In this document: in pieces, positions 50,533 through 59,347 of the stretch
How the letters are laid out: the number at the start of each line of letters is the position of its first letter
Position numbering within the stretch: the first letter of the stretch is position 1
DNA from: an uncultured Ellagibacter sp.
GTDB lineage: Bacteria > Actinomycetota > Coriobacteriia > Coriobacteriales > Eggerthellaceae
Assembly: GCF_934643285.1 (NCBI RefSeq)
Contig: NZ_CAKUBT010000008.1
Span: forward strand, 1 to 64,000
Reading direction: 5' to 3'
DNA: 64,000 bases
Made by a program: the position numbers and the translations under genes
Notes under the pieces: model-generated
The model's database searches: none
Told to the model about the DNA's origin: nothing
Seen by the model: the letters and a program-made list of their open reading frames with translations, nothing else

Positions 50533-52015
50533 CCTCGTTGCACTCGTGCCCCTTGTCTTATTCCTTATCCTTGCGCTTGCGGTGAGCCTTGTTGTGCGCC
50601 GGCGCACGCATGTGGCCGGCGGCGGTTTCGTGAAGGAATACTTCATCGGCAATCGCGCCCTTGGCGGATTCGTACTCGCTATGACGACGATCGCAACCTA
50701 CGGCTCGGTGAGCTCGTTTGTGGGCGGCCCCGGGCAGGCGTGGCTCGTTGGCTGGGGCTGGGTTTACATGGCAGTCGTTCAGGTCACAGCCCTCGTTCTG
50801 CTCTACGGCATCCTGGGGAAGAAAATGGCGCTCGTCTCGCGCAAGCTCGATGCCGTCACCGTGATCGACGTCATCCGCGCGCGCTATTCCTCTAACGCGC
50901 TCGCCAACGTGAGCGCGGTCGTGGTCGTGCTCTTCTTCGCGGCGACGATGGTCGCGCAGTTCGTGGGCGGCGCGAAGCTCTTCGAGGCCGTCACCGGGTA
51001 CTCGTATCTGGTGGGGCTCGTGCTCTTCGGCGTCGCGGTCGTGCTGTTCACCACCATCGGCGGCTTCCGCGGGGTTGCGGTGACCGACGCGATATGCGGC
51101 GTCGCCATGCTCATCGGCATTTTCGTGCTCGCAGCGGGCATCCTCACCGCCGGCGGCGGCTACGAGAACATCATGGACACCATCCGTGCAAACCGCCCCG
51201 AGATGCTCGAGCCCTTCGGCGGCGGCTTCATGCCCGCGTCGCTGTACTTCACGCAGTGGCTGCTTGTGGGCATCTTCACGTTCGTCCTGCCCCAATCGGC
51301 GGTGCGCTGCATGGGCTTCAAGAACACCAATGCGCTCCACGGCGCGATGATCATGGGCACGGTCATCATCGGCCTCATGATGATCGGCGTGACCTCCCTC
51401 GGCGTGCTGTCCGCGGGCGTGCTCACGGGCGATCTCGCCAGCTATGGCGGCAGCGTCGACAATATCATCCCGCAGGCCATCGCGCAGACGCTTCCGCCCT
51501 GGCTTGCCGGTGTGGCCATCATAGGCCCGATCGCGGCGTCGATTTCCACGGTGTCGTCCCTGCTCATTGCTTCGTCTTCGGCCATTATCAAGGACGTCTA
51601 CCTGCATCACTGCGAATCGACCGGCAAAAAGCCCACCGAGCGCACCATCGCGCGGTCAAGCCAAGCCGTCACGCTCTGCGTGGGTGCGATCGTGTTCGTG
51701 CTGGCCGTCGTCCCGCCCGACGTCATCTGGAAGATTAACATGTTCGCGTTCGGCGGCCTTGAGACCGCGTTTTTCTGGGTGCTTGTGTGCGGTCTGTTCT
51801 GGAAGCGCGCGGGGAAACGGGGCGCGCTGCTATCGATGATCGGCGGCACCGCCTCGTACTGCTTGTGCATGGCGCTTGGTTTCAAGGTGATGGGCTTGCA
51901 CCAAATCGTGATCGGCATCACGGTCGCGGGCGTGCTCATGGTGTTAGGAAGCCTCCTCGGGCGGCGCGATGCGGCGGAGGAGAAGCGCATGCGCGAGGTG
52001 TTCTTCCCCGAGTAG
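50525..52015 (+). CDS. Sodium/solute symporter, pantothenate permease (PanF)-like
   Basis: 496 residues, about thirteen membrane helices. EYFIGNRALGGFVLAMTTIATYGSVSSFVGGPGQAW (about 38-73) is the sodium-site region of SSS-family transporters, and GGFRGVAVTDAICG and the AASISTVSSLLIASSSAIIKDVY block are conserved. Pantothenate is suggested by the YhdT partner and overall similarity but is an inference. Confidence 0.85.
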   Translation: MSNLVALVPLVLFLILALAVSLVVRRRTHVAGGGFVKEYFIGNRALGGFVLAMTTIATYGSVSSFVGGPGQAWLVGWGWVYMAVVQVTALVLLYGILGKKMALVSRKLDAVTVIDVIRARYSSNALANVSAVVVVLFFAATMVAQFVGGAKLFEAVTGYSYLVGLVLFGVAVVLFTTIGGFRGVAVTDAICGVAMLIGIFVLAAGILTAGGGYENIMDTIRANRPEMLEPFGGGFMPASLYFTQWLLVGIFTFVLPQSAVRCMGFKNTNALHGAMIMGTVIIGLMMIGVTSLGVLSAGVLTGDLASYGGSVDNIIPQAIAQTLPPWLAGVAIIGPIAASISTVSSLLIASSSAIIKDVYLHHCESTGKKPTERTIARSSQAVTLCVGAIVFVLAVVPPDVIWKINMFAFGGLETAFFWVLVCGLFWKRAGKRGALLSMIGGTASYCLCMALGFKVMGLHQIVIGITVAGVLMVLGSLLGRRDAAEEKRMREVFFPE

Positions 52016-52047
52016 AGGGTTGCGAAGGGAACTGGTTGTTGCATAAA

Positions 52048-52079
52048 GAAGCCGGGCCGCGTGGGTGCGACCCGGCTTC
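52048..52079 (+). terminator. Hairpin after the PanF-like gene
   Basis: GAAGCCGGG/CCCGGCTTC stem without a strong T tract; a Rho-dependent end or a stability element is more likely than a true intrinsic terminator. Confidence 0.4.
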
Positions 52080-52197
52080 GTGCGTTGTGGCCAGCTGCGA
52101 CTGAGATTCTCCCGCGGCGGCTTCGCGCGACTGGGCTTCTCGTACCTCGGCTGCTGCGTTTCCTGCCGTTTCGCCCGTCGGCTTGCCGCGGGCCTCG

Positions 52198-53799
52198 TTA
52201 GCGTTCCTTCTTTTCGCGGTTCATCATGCGGCCAATTTCGCTTTGTCGGCGCCGATGCTCGCGAACTGCCGCCTGAGCGAGCCTCTTGCGGCGTTCTTCG
52301 CGCTGTTGCGCCGCTTTCTCGACGATGTCGCCGCGCGGTCCTTCCTCGATGTACTGCTCGATTTCGTCTTTGTGCGCAGCGATGTCCTGGGCCGCAGAAT
52401 CGAGCAGCGCATCAAGCGCGCGCTTGCGTTCGGTCTTGCGCTGTAGGGCGAAAGCTGCTTCTTGCCAGGGGATATCCTCGTCCTTCGATTCGCTTGCGTG
52501 CACGGCGAGGCGTGCGGCAGCTTCCTGGCGCACCATCATGCGCTCCATATCCAAGTGCTCGTGCAGAATCGTGCGGATGTCGCTCGGGTGCGCGGCGATT
52601 TCCTGCACCGCGGCAATCGGCTTCGCGTCGATCACGCGGTAGGTGAGCGATGCCAGAAACGGCATGAGGAACACGGTCACGGCACCTGCGGCGACGAGCG
52701 TGCCCGCGACGTCTTGGGTCATCGCGCCCGCCTTCGCGGCAACCGACGTCACCGCGACGATGAGCGGCAGCGCCGTCGTGCAGTAGAGCGCCACGGTGAT
52801 GCGGTTGTGCATGGATAGCTTGTCCTCGCCCTTGCCGAGCGAGAGCGCCACGACGATAGGCACGGCCCGCACCAAGAGCAGCGCGCAGATGAACAAGACG
52901 AGCAGAAGCGGGTTCTCGCCCACGCCGGCGAGGTCGATCTTCGCGCCGGAAACGACGAAGAACACGGGGATGAGGAACCCGTAGCCGATTGCGTCGAGCT
53001 TCGACTCGAGCTCGTTGTCTCCTTCGGGGATGACATAGCGCAGGATGAATCCCGCGGCGAACGCGCCGAGTACGATATCGAGCTGAAACACGGCCGATAC
53101 GGTGACGAGCCCGATCAAAAGCACTACCGTCACGCGCACGAACGCCTGCGAGGTGGTGTTGCGCTTGCTCGCGAGGAATCGATAGATGCGATGTCCGCCG
53201 CGGCGCGCTTTGGCGGGCACGATCGCCATGATCACGCAAACGAGTATGAACACGGCGAGGATGAGCAGTGTCTTCCACTCGCTGCGTGACGAGAGCAGGA
53301 GCGCCATGGCGAGCACGGGGCACAGCTCGCCCCAGGTGCCAAACGACAGGATGCCCTCGCCGACGGGGGTCCCCTCGAGGTCTCGCTCCTTGATGATCGG
53401 CATGAGCGTGCCGAGCGCCGTCGTGGTGAGCGCGATGGCCACAGCGAGCCCGTCGATGTGGCTTACGGAGAGGCTCGGCGACAAAAGCACGAGAACAAGC
53501 GCGATCGCCATGCTGATAAACCAGGTGGCAAGCCCCTTCTTCCCCTGCTTTCCCGAAAGGCTCTTCGGGTCGATCTCATAGCCTGCAAGGAGGAATAGGA
53601 ATGCGAGGCCGAGCTCGGAGAGCATGTCGATCGAGTCGGTCAGCTCGATGATTCCCGCCATGTAGGGCCCTAAGAGCGCGCCCGCCAACAGCAGGATGAC
53701 GGTTTCGGGGACGAGCCCGCGCGGGACGAGCTTGGCGATGATGGGGGCTGCCGCGGCGACGAGTGCGGCGGTGAACAGCGATATGAAGTCGGTGGGCAT
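52198..53799 (-). CDS. CPA2-type monovalent cation/proton antiporter
   Basis: 533 residues with twelve or thirteen membrane helices in the first 405. The family swaps Na+ or K+ for H+ and helps control pH and volume. LLAGYEIDPKSLSG and FLIPVFFVVSGAKIDL are conserved. The last 125 residues are a soluble helical tail rich in Glu/Arg/Ala (no Rossmann/RCK domain), which is unusual. Exported ion unknown. Confidence 0.85.
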   Translation of the reverse strand: MPTDFISLFTAALVAAAAPIIAKLVPRGLVPETVILLLAGALLGPYMAGIIELTDSIDMLSELGLAFLFLLAGYEIDPKSLSGKQGKKGLATWFISMAIALVLVLLSPSLSVSHIDGLAVAIALTTTALGTLMPIIKERDLEGTPVGEGILSFGTWGELCPVLAMALLLSSRSEWKTLLILAVFILVCVIMAIVPAKARRGGHRIYRFLASKRNTTSQAFVRVTVVLLIGLVTVSAVFQLDIVLGAFAAGFILRYVIPEGDNELESKLDAIGYGFLIPVFFVVSGAKIDLAGVGENPLLLVLFICALLLVRAVPIVVALSLGKGEDKLSMHNRITVALYCTTALPLIVAVTSVAAKAGAMTQDVAGTLVAAGAVTVFLMPFLASLTYRVIDAKPIAAVQEIAAHPSDIRTILHEHLDMERMMVRQEAAARLAVHASESKDEDIPWQEAAFALQRKTERKRALDALLDSAAQDIAAHKDEIEQYIEEGPRGDIVEKAAQQREERRKRLAQAAVREHRRRQSEIGRMMNREKKER

Positions 53800-53831
53800 G
53801 GGGTCTTCTCTGCTGACGGTTCGGCGGTCTG

Positions 53832-54809
53832 TTAGTCTGCGAGGTACTCCTGCAGTTTCGGCCACAGCCGGGCCGCTTCGGCAAGCCCCTGCTCGTACAA
53901 CGCGAGTAGCTTCTCGGTGTCGTGTTCCATGGAGGATACGGTGACAGGCTCGGGCGGGCGAATCACGAAGATGCGCCCCGCTGCTTGTTCGCGCTCGATC
54001 CAGCGGTAAAGGCGGTTGTACTCGTAGTGGCGATACTGCAGGCGATCAATATAGTACGGGTAGTCGGCGTAGCGCTGACGCATGAGCGCCATGAGCTTGT
54101 TCGGCTTCTTCTCGTAGCCGGCGGCTTGGGTGAGCACGACGATGTGCTTTTTCGCGTCGGTGAGCATCGAGTGGAGAAGCGGCACGCTGTCGGAGGTGCC
54201 GCCGTCGAGAAGCAGCTTGCCGTCTGCCTCGACGATTTGGCTTACGAGCGGCATCGATGACGACGCGATGAGATAGGGCAGGTCATCGTGGTAGTCGCGC
54301 ACCTCGTGGTAGTCGGCCTCGCCGGTTTCGAGGTTGGTCGACACGGCTTCGAATCGGATGGGCGAGCGGCGAAACGCCTCGTAGTCGAACGGGTCGAGCA
54401 CGTCGGGGATCTCGTGGAAGGCGAACTCGCGGCCGTAGGCGTTTCCCGTGCGGACGAAGCTCTGCATCGACAGGTAGCGGTTGTCGGCGGCGTACTTCAC
54501 GTTGATCAGGCTTGACCTGCCGGGCGCACCCGCCACGTAGTTCCCGCCACAAAGCGCGCCCGCCGACACGCCGACGACGTATTCGCAGAAAAGCTTCTGG
54601 TCCATGAAGAAATCGAGCACGCCCGCGGTGAACTGCCCGCGCATCGCCCCGCCTTCGAGCACGAGGTTCGCGTGGGCAAGCGGTACACCCTCCCACGCGG
54701 GCGCCTTGTGCGCATGGACGGGCTCGCTGCCGCCTTCGCCCGGTTCTCTGTTCTCATCTGCGGTGCTGGTCGCGCAATTTGAAAGCTGGTCTTCCGTAGG
54801 CTCGCTCAT
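53832..54809 (-). CDS. Patatin-like phospholipase family protein
   Basis: 325 residues. The oxyanion GGAMRG (about 54-59), the nucleophile elbow GVSAG (about 80-84) and the DGGTSD Asp (about 200) make a full Ser-Asp dyad, so it should be an active acyl hydrolase acting on phospholipids. The first 40 residues are low-complexity. A hairpin GGCACCC/GGGTGCC holds the likely ribosome site in its loop immediately upstream. Confidence 0.9.
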   Translation of the reverse strand: MSEPTEDQLSNCATSTADENREPGEGGSEPVHAHKAPAWEGVPLAHANLVLEGGAMRGQFTAGVLDFFMDQKLFCEYVVGVSAGALCGGNYVAGAPGRSSLINVKYAADNRYLSMQSFVRTGNAYGREFAFHEIPDVLDPFDYEAFRRSPIRFEAVSTNLETGEADYHEVRDYHDDLPYLIASSSMPLVSQIVEADGKLLLDGGTSDSVPLLHSMLTDAKKHIVVLTQAAGYEKKPNKLMALMRQRYADYPYYIDRLQYRHYEYNRLYRWIEREQAAGRIFVIRPPEPVTVSSMEHDTEKLLALYEQGLAEAARLWPKLQEYLAD

Positions 54810-54811
54810 AG

Positions 54812-54902
54812 GGCACCCTTTCTCTTATCGGGTGCCATTATAGTTCAGTTTCATGCCGTTCCAGTAACGCCTCGTTTACGTTTCGCGGGTAAGCGATACA
54901 AT
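54812..54902. promoter_or_regulatory. Divergent promoters of patatin and trxA with a leader hairpin
   Basis: For trxA (+): TTTACG 54875-54880, a 16-base spacer, TACAAT 54897-54902. For patatin (-): TATAAT at 54842-54837, with no clear -35. The patatin leader has a perfect 7-bp stem GGCACCC/GGGTGCC (54829-54835 and 54812-54818) whose loop is GATAAGAGAAA. Confidence 0.55.
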
Positions 54903-54977
54903 ACGTTAGTGCAAGCGTCGGGCGTAACGCTCGACGCGGAACCTGGTTTCAAATCACTTGTTCAGGAGGAAGGGAAC

Positions 54978-55286
54978 ATGAGCGAAATGGTAACTTCTTC
55001 GGATTTCGATGAGAAGGTTCTGAAATCCGACGTCCCCGTTCTTGTGGATTTCTTCGCGACATGGTGCGGCCCGTGCCGCATGCTCGGCCCCGTGATCGAG
55101 GAAGTAGCCGCTGAGAAGACCGGCGAGGCCAAGGTGTACAAGCTCGACATCGATCAAAGCCCCGACATCGCGCAGCGCTACGGCGTGATGAGCGTGCCGA
55201 CGCTGATCCTGTTCGAGGGTGGCGCGCCGAAGCGCCAGATGGTGGGCGTGCAGCCGAAGCAGAACGTGCTCGCGCTGTTCGCGTAA
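54978..55286 (+). CDS. trxA: Thioredoxin
   Basis: 102 residues. ATWCGPCRMLGPVIEE carries the redox site Cys-Gly-Pro-Cys (about 30-33), and SVPTLILF the cis-Pro. It reduces disulfides in the cytosol, fed by the reductase just downstream. AGGAGGAAGGGAAC lies before ATG 54978. A strong terminator separates trxA from trxB. Confidence 0.97.
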   Translation: MSEMVTSSDFDEKVLKSDVPVLVDFFATWCGPCRMLGPVIEEVAAEKTGEAKVYKLDIDQSPDIAQRYGVMSVPTLILFEGGAPKRQMVGVQPKQNVLALFA

Positions 55287-55310
55287 ACTGTATTATCCGA
55301 GCGCAATGGG

Positions 55311-55355
55311 AAGGCGCTGTGGGGCGACGTTCGCCTTGCAGCGCCTTTTTGCGTT
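55311..55355 (+). terminator. Intrinsic terminator after trxA
   Basis: Stem AAGGCGCTG/CAGCGCCTT with an inner GGCGA/TCGCC hairpin, followed by TTTTTGCGTTT. Confidence 0.75.
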
Positions 55356-55409
55356 TCGAGGGTATACTCTGTGAGAACGGGATGCAATCGGGTGAAAGGC
55401 GGAAATGCC

Positions 55410-56339
55410 ATGAACGAAAACGACGTGCTCGACGTGGCGGTGATCGGCGCGGGGCCCGCTGGGCTCACGGCAGGGCTCTATGCGGCGCGCGCGGGGCTTT
55501 CAGTCGCCATTTACGAGAGGATTTCCCCTGGTGGACAGCTTGCTCAAACCGAGCGGGTGGAAAACTACCCGGGCTTTGCTGAAGGAGCAGACGGCTTCGA
55601 GCTCGCTTGGGCGATGAAGGAGCAGGCCGAGCACTTTGGCGCGACCATCGTGAGCGAGGAAGTGACGGCGGTCGACTTCTCGGGCGAGGTGAAGACGCTC
55701 ACGACGCCTTTCGGCCAACATAAGGCGAGAAGTGTCATCGTGGCGACGGGCGCGCGGCCGCGCAAGATGGGCCTTGCGGGGGAAGATGAGCTCGCTGGAC
55801 GCGGTGTGTCGTATTGCGCGACCTGCGATGGCAACTTCTTCCGCGGAAAAAGCGTGTGCGTGCTCGGCGGCGGGAACACTGCCGCGGCGGACGCGAAGTA
55901 CCTCGCGCGCATCTGCGAGCGCGTCTACCTCATCCATCGCCGCGACACGCTTCGCGCCTCGGCGGTCGACCGCGAGCGCCTCTCCTCGCTTCCCAACGTC
56001 GAGTTCGTGTGGAACTCGCGCATTGCCGATCTGCGCTCGGAAGAGGGGCGTCTTTCCGCCGTGAAGGTCGAGGATGTGGCAACCGGAGCGCGGAGGATGC
56101 TTCCTGCCGAAGGGCTGTTCGTCGCAATCGGGACGATTCCCAACACCGATTTTCTCGAGGGCGCGCTTTCTGTTGACGAGGGCGGCTACATTGTGGCCGA
56201 TGAGTCGGGCACTACGAGTGTGCCCGGCGTGTTCGTGGCGGGCGATGTGCGCGCGAAGGGCTTGCGCCAGGTGGTGACGGCCGTCTCCGACGGGGCGATA
56301 GCCGCCGAGAGCGCCGCCGCATACGTCGCCTCGCGGTAG
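55410..56339 (+). CDS. trxB: Thioredoxin reductase
   Basis: 309 residues. VIGAGPAGLTAGLYAARAG (about 11-29) binds FAD, CATC (about 139-142) is the redox pair, GGGNTAAADAKYLA binds NADPH, and FVAGDVRAKGLRQV (about 277-290) closes the FAD site. It passes electrons from NADPH to TrxA. AAGGCGGAAATGCC precedes ATG 55410. Confidence 0.97.
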   Translation: MNENDVLDVAVIGAGPAGLTAGLYAARAGLSVAIYERISPGGQLAQTERVENYPGFAEGADGFELAWAMKEQAEHFGATIVSEEVTAVDFSGEVKTLTTPFGQHKARSVIVATGARPRKMGLAGEDELAGRGVSYCATCDGNFFRGKSVCVLGGGNTAAADAKYLARICERVYLIHRRDTLRASAVDRERLSSLPNVEFVWNSRIADLRSEEGRLSAVKVEDVATGARRMLPAEGLFVAIGTIPNTDFLEGALSVDEGGYIVADESGTTSVPGVFVAGDVRAKGLRQVVTAVSDGAIAAESAAAYVASR

Positions 56340-56470
56340 CGGGTGAGCGGGAGTGCGGGTGAGGCTCGCTGGCGAGCGAGCCATGCGCTCGGCGAGGCCG
56401 TTTGCAAAAGCGAAGGTAAAATCACGTTTGACGCGAGCGAGGCACTGTTTTAGTAGGGCCCATATTGGGG

Positions 56471-56513
56471 TATAGTGTCGGAGGCGTATAAGCTTGCGAT
56501 AACGAGGAGAGAG
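56471..56513 (+). promoter_or_regulatory. Candidate promoter of the CAP-SLH gene
   Basis: TATAGT at 56471-56476 is a good -10; the -35 is weak. GAGGAGAGAG lies just before ATG 56514. Confidence 0.4.
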
Positions 56514-57803
56514 ATGATAAGTTCGCTTCGAAAGGGCATCGTCGCATTTGCGATGTTCGCACTACTCAGTACGATTCCTGCCGTGGCCTGGGCTGATGGC
56601 ACTATCAACGCGGAACCCGTCGCGAATGGGGCGCTTCAGGCGGGCCAGGTTGCCACCTGGGACTGCTCCGATGGGGGCATCGCTCCCGAGAGCGTTTACG
56701 GCCGCGTGGACAAGCCGACGGTCACCTTCGTCACGCAGGGCACGTTCTATCAGGACACTGCCCGCAACATGCTCGATTATATCAACGAGGCCCGCAGCGC
56801 AGTGGGCGCGGCCCCTCTGACGTGGAGCTATGAGCTCGAGGTCTGTGCGATGCAGCGCGCCGCCGAGATTTCGATCAGTGGAATTTACGGCCCCTTCTTC
56901 AGCCATACGCGTCCGAGTGGCGAGGATTGCTTCACCGTGGTCGAAGATGTCATGCTGAGCAACCCCTACTCTGCGCTCGGCGAGAACATCCTTGGGACAA
57001 CGTACGACGTAGCGGAAGCTAACGATTGGTGGACAAACTCCCCAGGTCACTATGCGAACATGATCAACGAGGAATTCAACACGGTCGGCGTTGCGTGCTT
57101 CGATGGCTATTGGGTCGAGGTCTTCGGCTATCAACCGTTCGAGACCACCGAGCAAGCTGCCGTAAACGGAACCTACAATGTTAATCTCGAAATGGGCCAG
57201 TGCAACCTGGGCCTGTTCTTCCCCGATTTCGAGGCGGGCGAGTGGTATGCCGATACCATGGTGTACATGCTCAACAATGGTCTCATCACGGGCTACAACG
57301 ACGGCACTCACCGACTGGGCGTCTACGACTCGATCAAGCGCGGCGACGTTGCGATGATCTTGTGGCGTATGGCGGGCAAGCCGGACGTTTCGGTGGAGCA
57401 GTTCTATGACGTGCCCAGCGACTCGTACTATTCGGATGCAATCAACTGGGCCCGTGCGGCGGGAATCATCGGCGGCTACACGGACCCCGTTGACGGCACT
57501 CCGCTTAACTTGTTCGGACCCGAAGACTACGTCACGCGCGAGCAGTTCGCGGTGATGATCGCTAAGTACGCAAACATTCTCTACGGGGTCAATTTGTCGA
57601 GCGACGGCTCGAAGCTTGCTTCCATGCCCGACGCTTCGTCGGTGAGCCCCTGGGCGCGCGCCAGCTTGGCCTGGGCTCTCGACGCGGGCGTCATGGATGG
57701 CAAGAATGTCGACGGCACGCGTTACCTTGACCCGCAAGGTTCGGCCTGGCGCTCCGCCGTTGGCAAGATGACTGCAACGCTTGAGCGTGACGTGTTGCAG
57801 TAA
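56514..57803 (+). CDS. Secreted CAP-domain protein with SLH anchor
   Basis: 429 residues. A signal peptide (about 1-28) leads to a CAP (SCP-like) domain (about 80-210: NMLDYINEARSAVGAAPLTW, HTRPSGEDCF, GENIL, WWTNSPGHYANMI, with the two His and Glu of the family cavity), then three SLH repeats (about 240-425) that hold it to the wall. CAP proteins of bacteria are of uncertain function. It is the second SLH protein in the window. GAGGAGAG precedes ATG 56514; an in-frame upstream GTG at 56475 is unlikely. Confidence 0.9.
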   Translation: MISSLRKGIVAFAMFALLSTIPAVAWADGTINAEPVANGALQAGQVATWDCSDGGIAPESVYGRVDKPTVTFVTQGTFYQDTARNMLDYINEARSAVGAAPLTWSYELEVCAMQRAAEISISGIYGPFFSHTRPSGEDCFTVVEDVMLSNPYSALGENILGTTYDVAEANDWWTNSPGHYANMINEEFNTVGVACFDGYWVEVFGYQPFETTEQAAVNGTYNVNLEMGQCNLGLFFPDFEAGEWYADTMVYMLNNGLITGYNDGTHRLGVYDSIKRGDVAMILWRMAGKPDVSVEQFYDVPSDSYYSDAINWARAAGIIGGYTDPVDGTPLNLFGPEDYVTREQFAVMIAKYANILYGVNLSSDGSKLASMPDASSVSPWARASLAWALDAGVMDGKNVDGTRYLDPQGSAWRSAVGKMTATLERDVLQ

Positions 57804-57880
57804 AACGAAGCTTCCAACCTGCAAAGTTTCGCTTTCGCCGACGATTTCGCCTCCATGAGCGTATTTCCTGCGAAGGTCTC

Positions 57881-57912
57881 AGGGCGTCTCTCACGCGAGG
57901 GGCGCCCTTTTG
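57881..57912 (+). terminator. Terminator after the CAP-SLH gene
   Basis: Stem AGGGCG/CGCCCT with an extended TCTC/GAGG part, then TTTT. Confidence 0.6.
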
Positions 57913-57963
57913 GTATCATTGTTCAGCTACGGATAACGCAATTCGCATAAAGGAACGCACGCA

Positions 57964-59037
57964 ATGCAAGATAACGACATGCGCGAGAAGCTTGAGAAGA
58001 TCATTTCCGCCTACGAGGAGCTCCAGGCGAAGATGAGCGACCCTTCGGTTCTCGCCGATCAAAAAGCATACAACCACCTCGCCAAGGAATACGCGAACCA
58101 GGGCCCGCTCGCCGCGAAGGCACGCGAGTACCTCGCATGCTGCAGCGACATCGACGACGCCAAGGAGATGCTCGCCGATCCCGACATGAAGGAGTTCGCG
58201 CAGGAGACCATCGCCGAGGCTGAATCGAAGATGCCCGCCCTCGAAGAGGACATCAAGTTCATGCTCATTCCCTCGGACCCTGCTGACGAGAAGGACATCA
58301 TCGTGGAGATTCGCGCTGCTGCCGGCGGCGACGAGGCGGCAATCTTCGCAGGCGACCTCTTCAAGATGTACGAGCGCTTCTGCTCTTCTCAGAAGTGGAA
58401 GATCGAGCTCATGGACGTTTCCCCGTCCGAGGCTGGCGGGTACAAGGAAATCCAGTTCAAGGTGAAGGGCGACAAGGTGTACTCGGTCATGAAGTACGAG
58501 TCCGGCGTGCACCGCGTGCAGCGCGTGCCCAAGACGGAAAGCCAGGGCCGCATCCATACGTCCACGGCGACCGTTGCCGTGCTTCCCGAGGCCGACGAGG
58601 TTGAGGTCGACATCAACGAGAACGACCTGCGCATCGACGTGTTCCGCGCTGGCGGCCCCGGTGGACAGTGCGTTAACACGACCGACTCCGCCGTGCGCAT
58701 CACGCACCTGCCGACCGGTCTTGTCGTGCAGTCTCAGGACCAGAAGTCGCAGCTGCAGAACAAGATTGCGGCTATGGCCGTTCTTCGCGCGCGCCTCTAC
58801 GAGAAGATGCTCGCTGAGCAGCAGGCCGCCGAAGGCGCTGAGCGCCTCGCGCAGATTGGCTCGGGCGACCGCTCTGAGAAGATTCGCACCTACAACCTTC
58901 CTCAGGACCGTGTGACCGATCATCGCATCGGTTTCAATTCCACGTACAGCTCGGTTCTCGAAGGCGACGGGCTTGGCGATGTCATCACCGCGCTTCAGGC
59001 GGCCGACCGCGCCCGCAAGCTCGCCGAAGCTGTTTAG
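57964..59037 (+). CDS. prfA: Peptide chain release factor 1
   Basis: 357 residues. RF1 releases proteins at UAA and UAG. RAGGPGGQCVNTTDSAVR (about 228-245) holds the GGQ tripeptide whose Gln is methylated by PrmC downstream; VHRVQRVPKTESQGRIHTSTATVAV is RF1-like. The stop is followed, after 190 bases, by the coupled uORF and prmC, so this is the usual prfA-prmC pair with an added piece. Confidence 0.97.
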   Translation: MQDNDMREKLEKIISAYEELQAKMSDPSVLADQKAYNHLAKEYANQGPLAAKAREYLACCSDIDDAKEMLADPDMKEFAQETIAEAESKMPALEEDIKFMLIPSDPADEKDIIVEIRAAAGGDEAAIFAGDLFKMYERFCSSQKWKIELMDVSPSEAGGYKEIQFKVKGDKVYSVMKYESGVHRVQRVPKTESQGRIHTSTATVAVLPEADEVEVDINENDLRIDVFRAGGPGGQCVNTTDSAVRITHLPTGLVVQSQDQKSQLQNKIAAMAVLRARLYEKMLAEQQAAEGAERLAQIGSGDRSEKIRTYNLPQDRVTDHRIGFNSTYSSVLEGDGLGDVITALQAADRARKLAEAV

Positions 59038-59227
59038 TTTCGCTGTCCTGACGTGCGACAAGAAATGTGACGCCGTGAAGGGCCTCTGCCTTGCGCTTGC
59101 ACGATGATGCGGGCTCGCGTACCGAGAGAGTGCGCGTTGCCCCTCTGCATCTTGCGAGTCTAAGGGAGGGGCCTTTCTTGTTGGTTTTACCGCAAGCTGG
59201 TGCGATGTGAGAAGGGGTTGTTTTCCG
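59038..59227 (+). other. prfA-prmC spacer
   Basis: 190 bases without a gene. Imperfect arms GAAGGGCCTCT (about 59078) and AGGGGCCTTTC (about 59168) followed by TTGTTGGTTTT may form a weak terminator or attenuator. From 59212 on, the sequence copies the prmC leader. Confidence 0.35.
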
Positions 59228-59347
59228 ATGACGGATGACGTATGGACTATTGAAAAGCCCAGTGGGCTTTCCAACCCCGAGCACGGCGAAGCCGAGCGCA
59301 GGGGCATCAATCATCGTGTGCCTTTGGAAGGGGTTGTTTCCCGATGA
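59228..59347 (+). CDS. 39-codon upstream ORF copying the prmC N-terminus
   Basis: It starts MTDDVWTIEKPSG; prmC starts MTEEVWTIKAALE. The 16 bases before the two starts are also repeated with one difference (AAGGGGTTGTTTTCCG and AAGGGGTTGTTTCCCG), so the ribosome site was duplicated too. The ORF goes on 29 codons through a perfect AAAGCCC-AGT-GGGCTTT hairpin and ends at TGA, which overlaps the prmC ATG as ATGA. It looks translatable and coupled to prmC. Leader peptide or remnant of a partial gene duplication; no function can be named. Confidence 0.5.
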   Translation: MTDDVWTIEKPSGLSNPEHGEAERRGINHRVPLEGVVSR

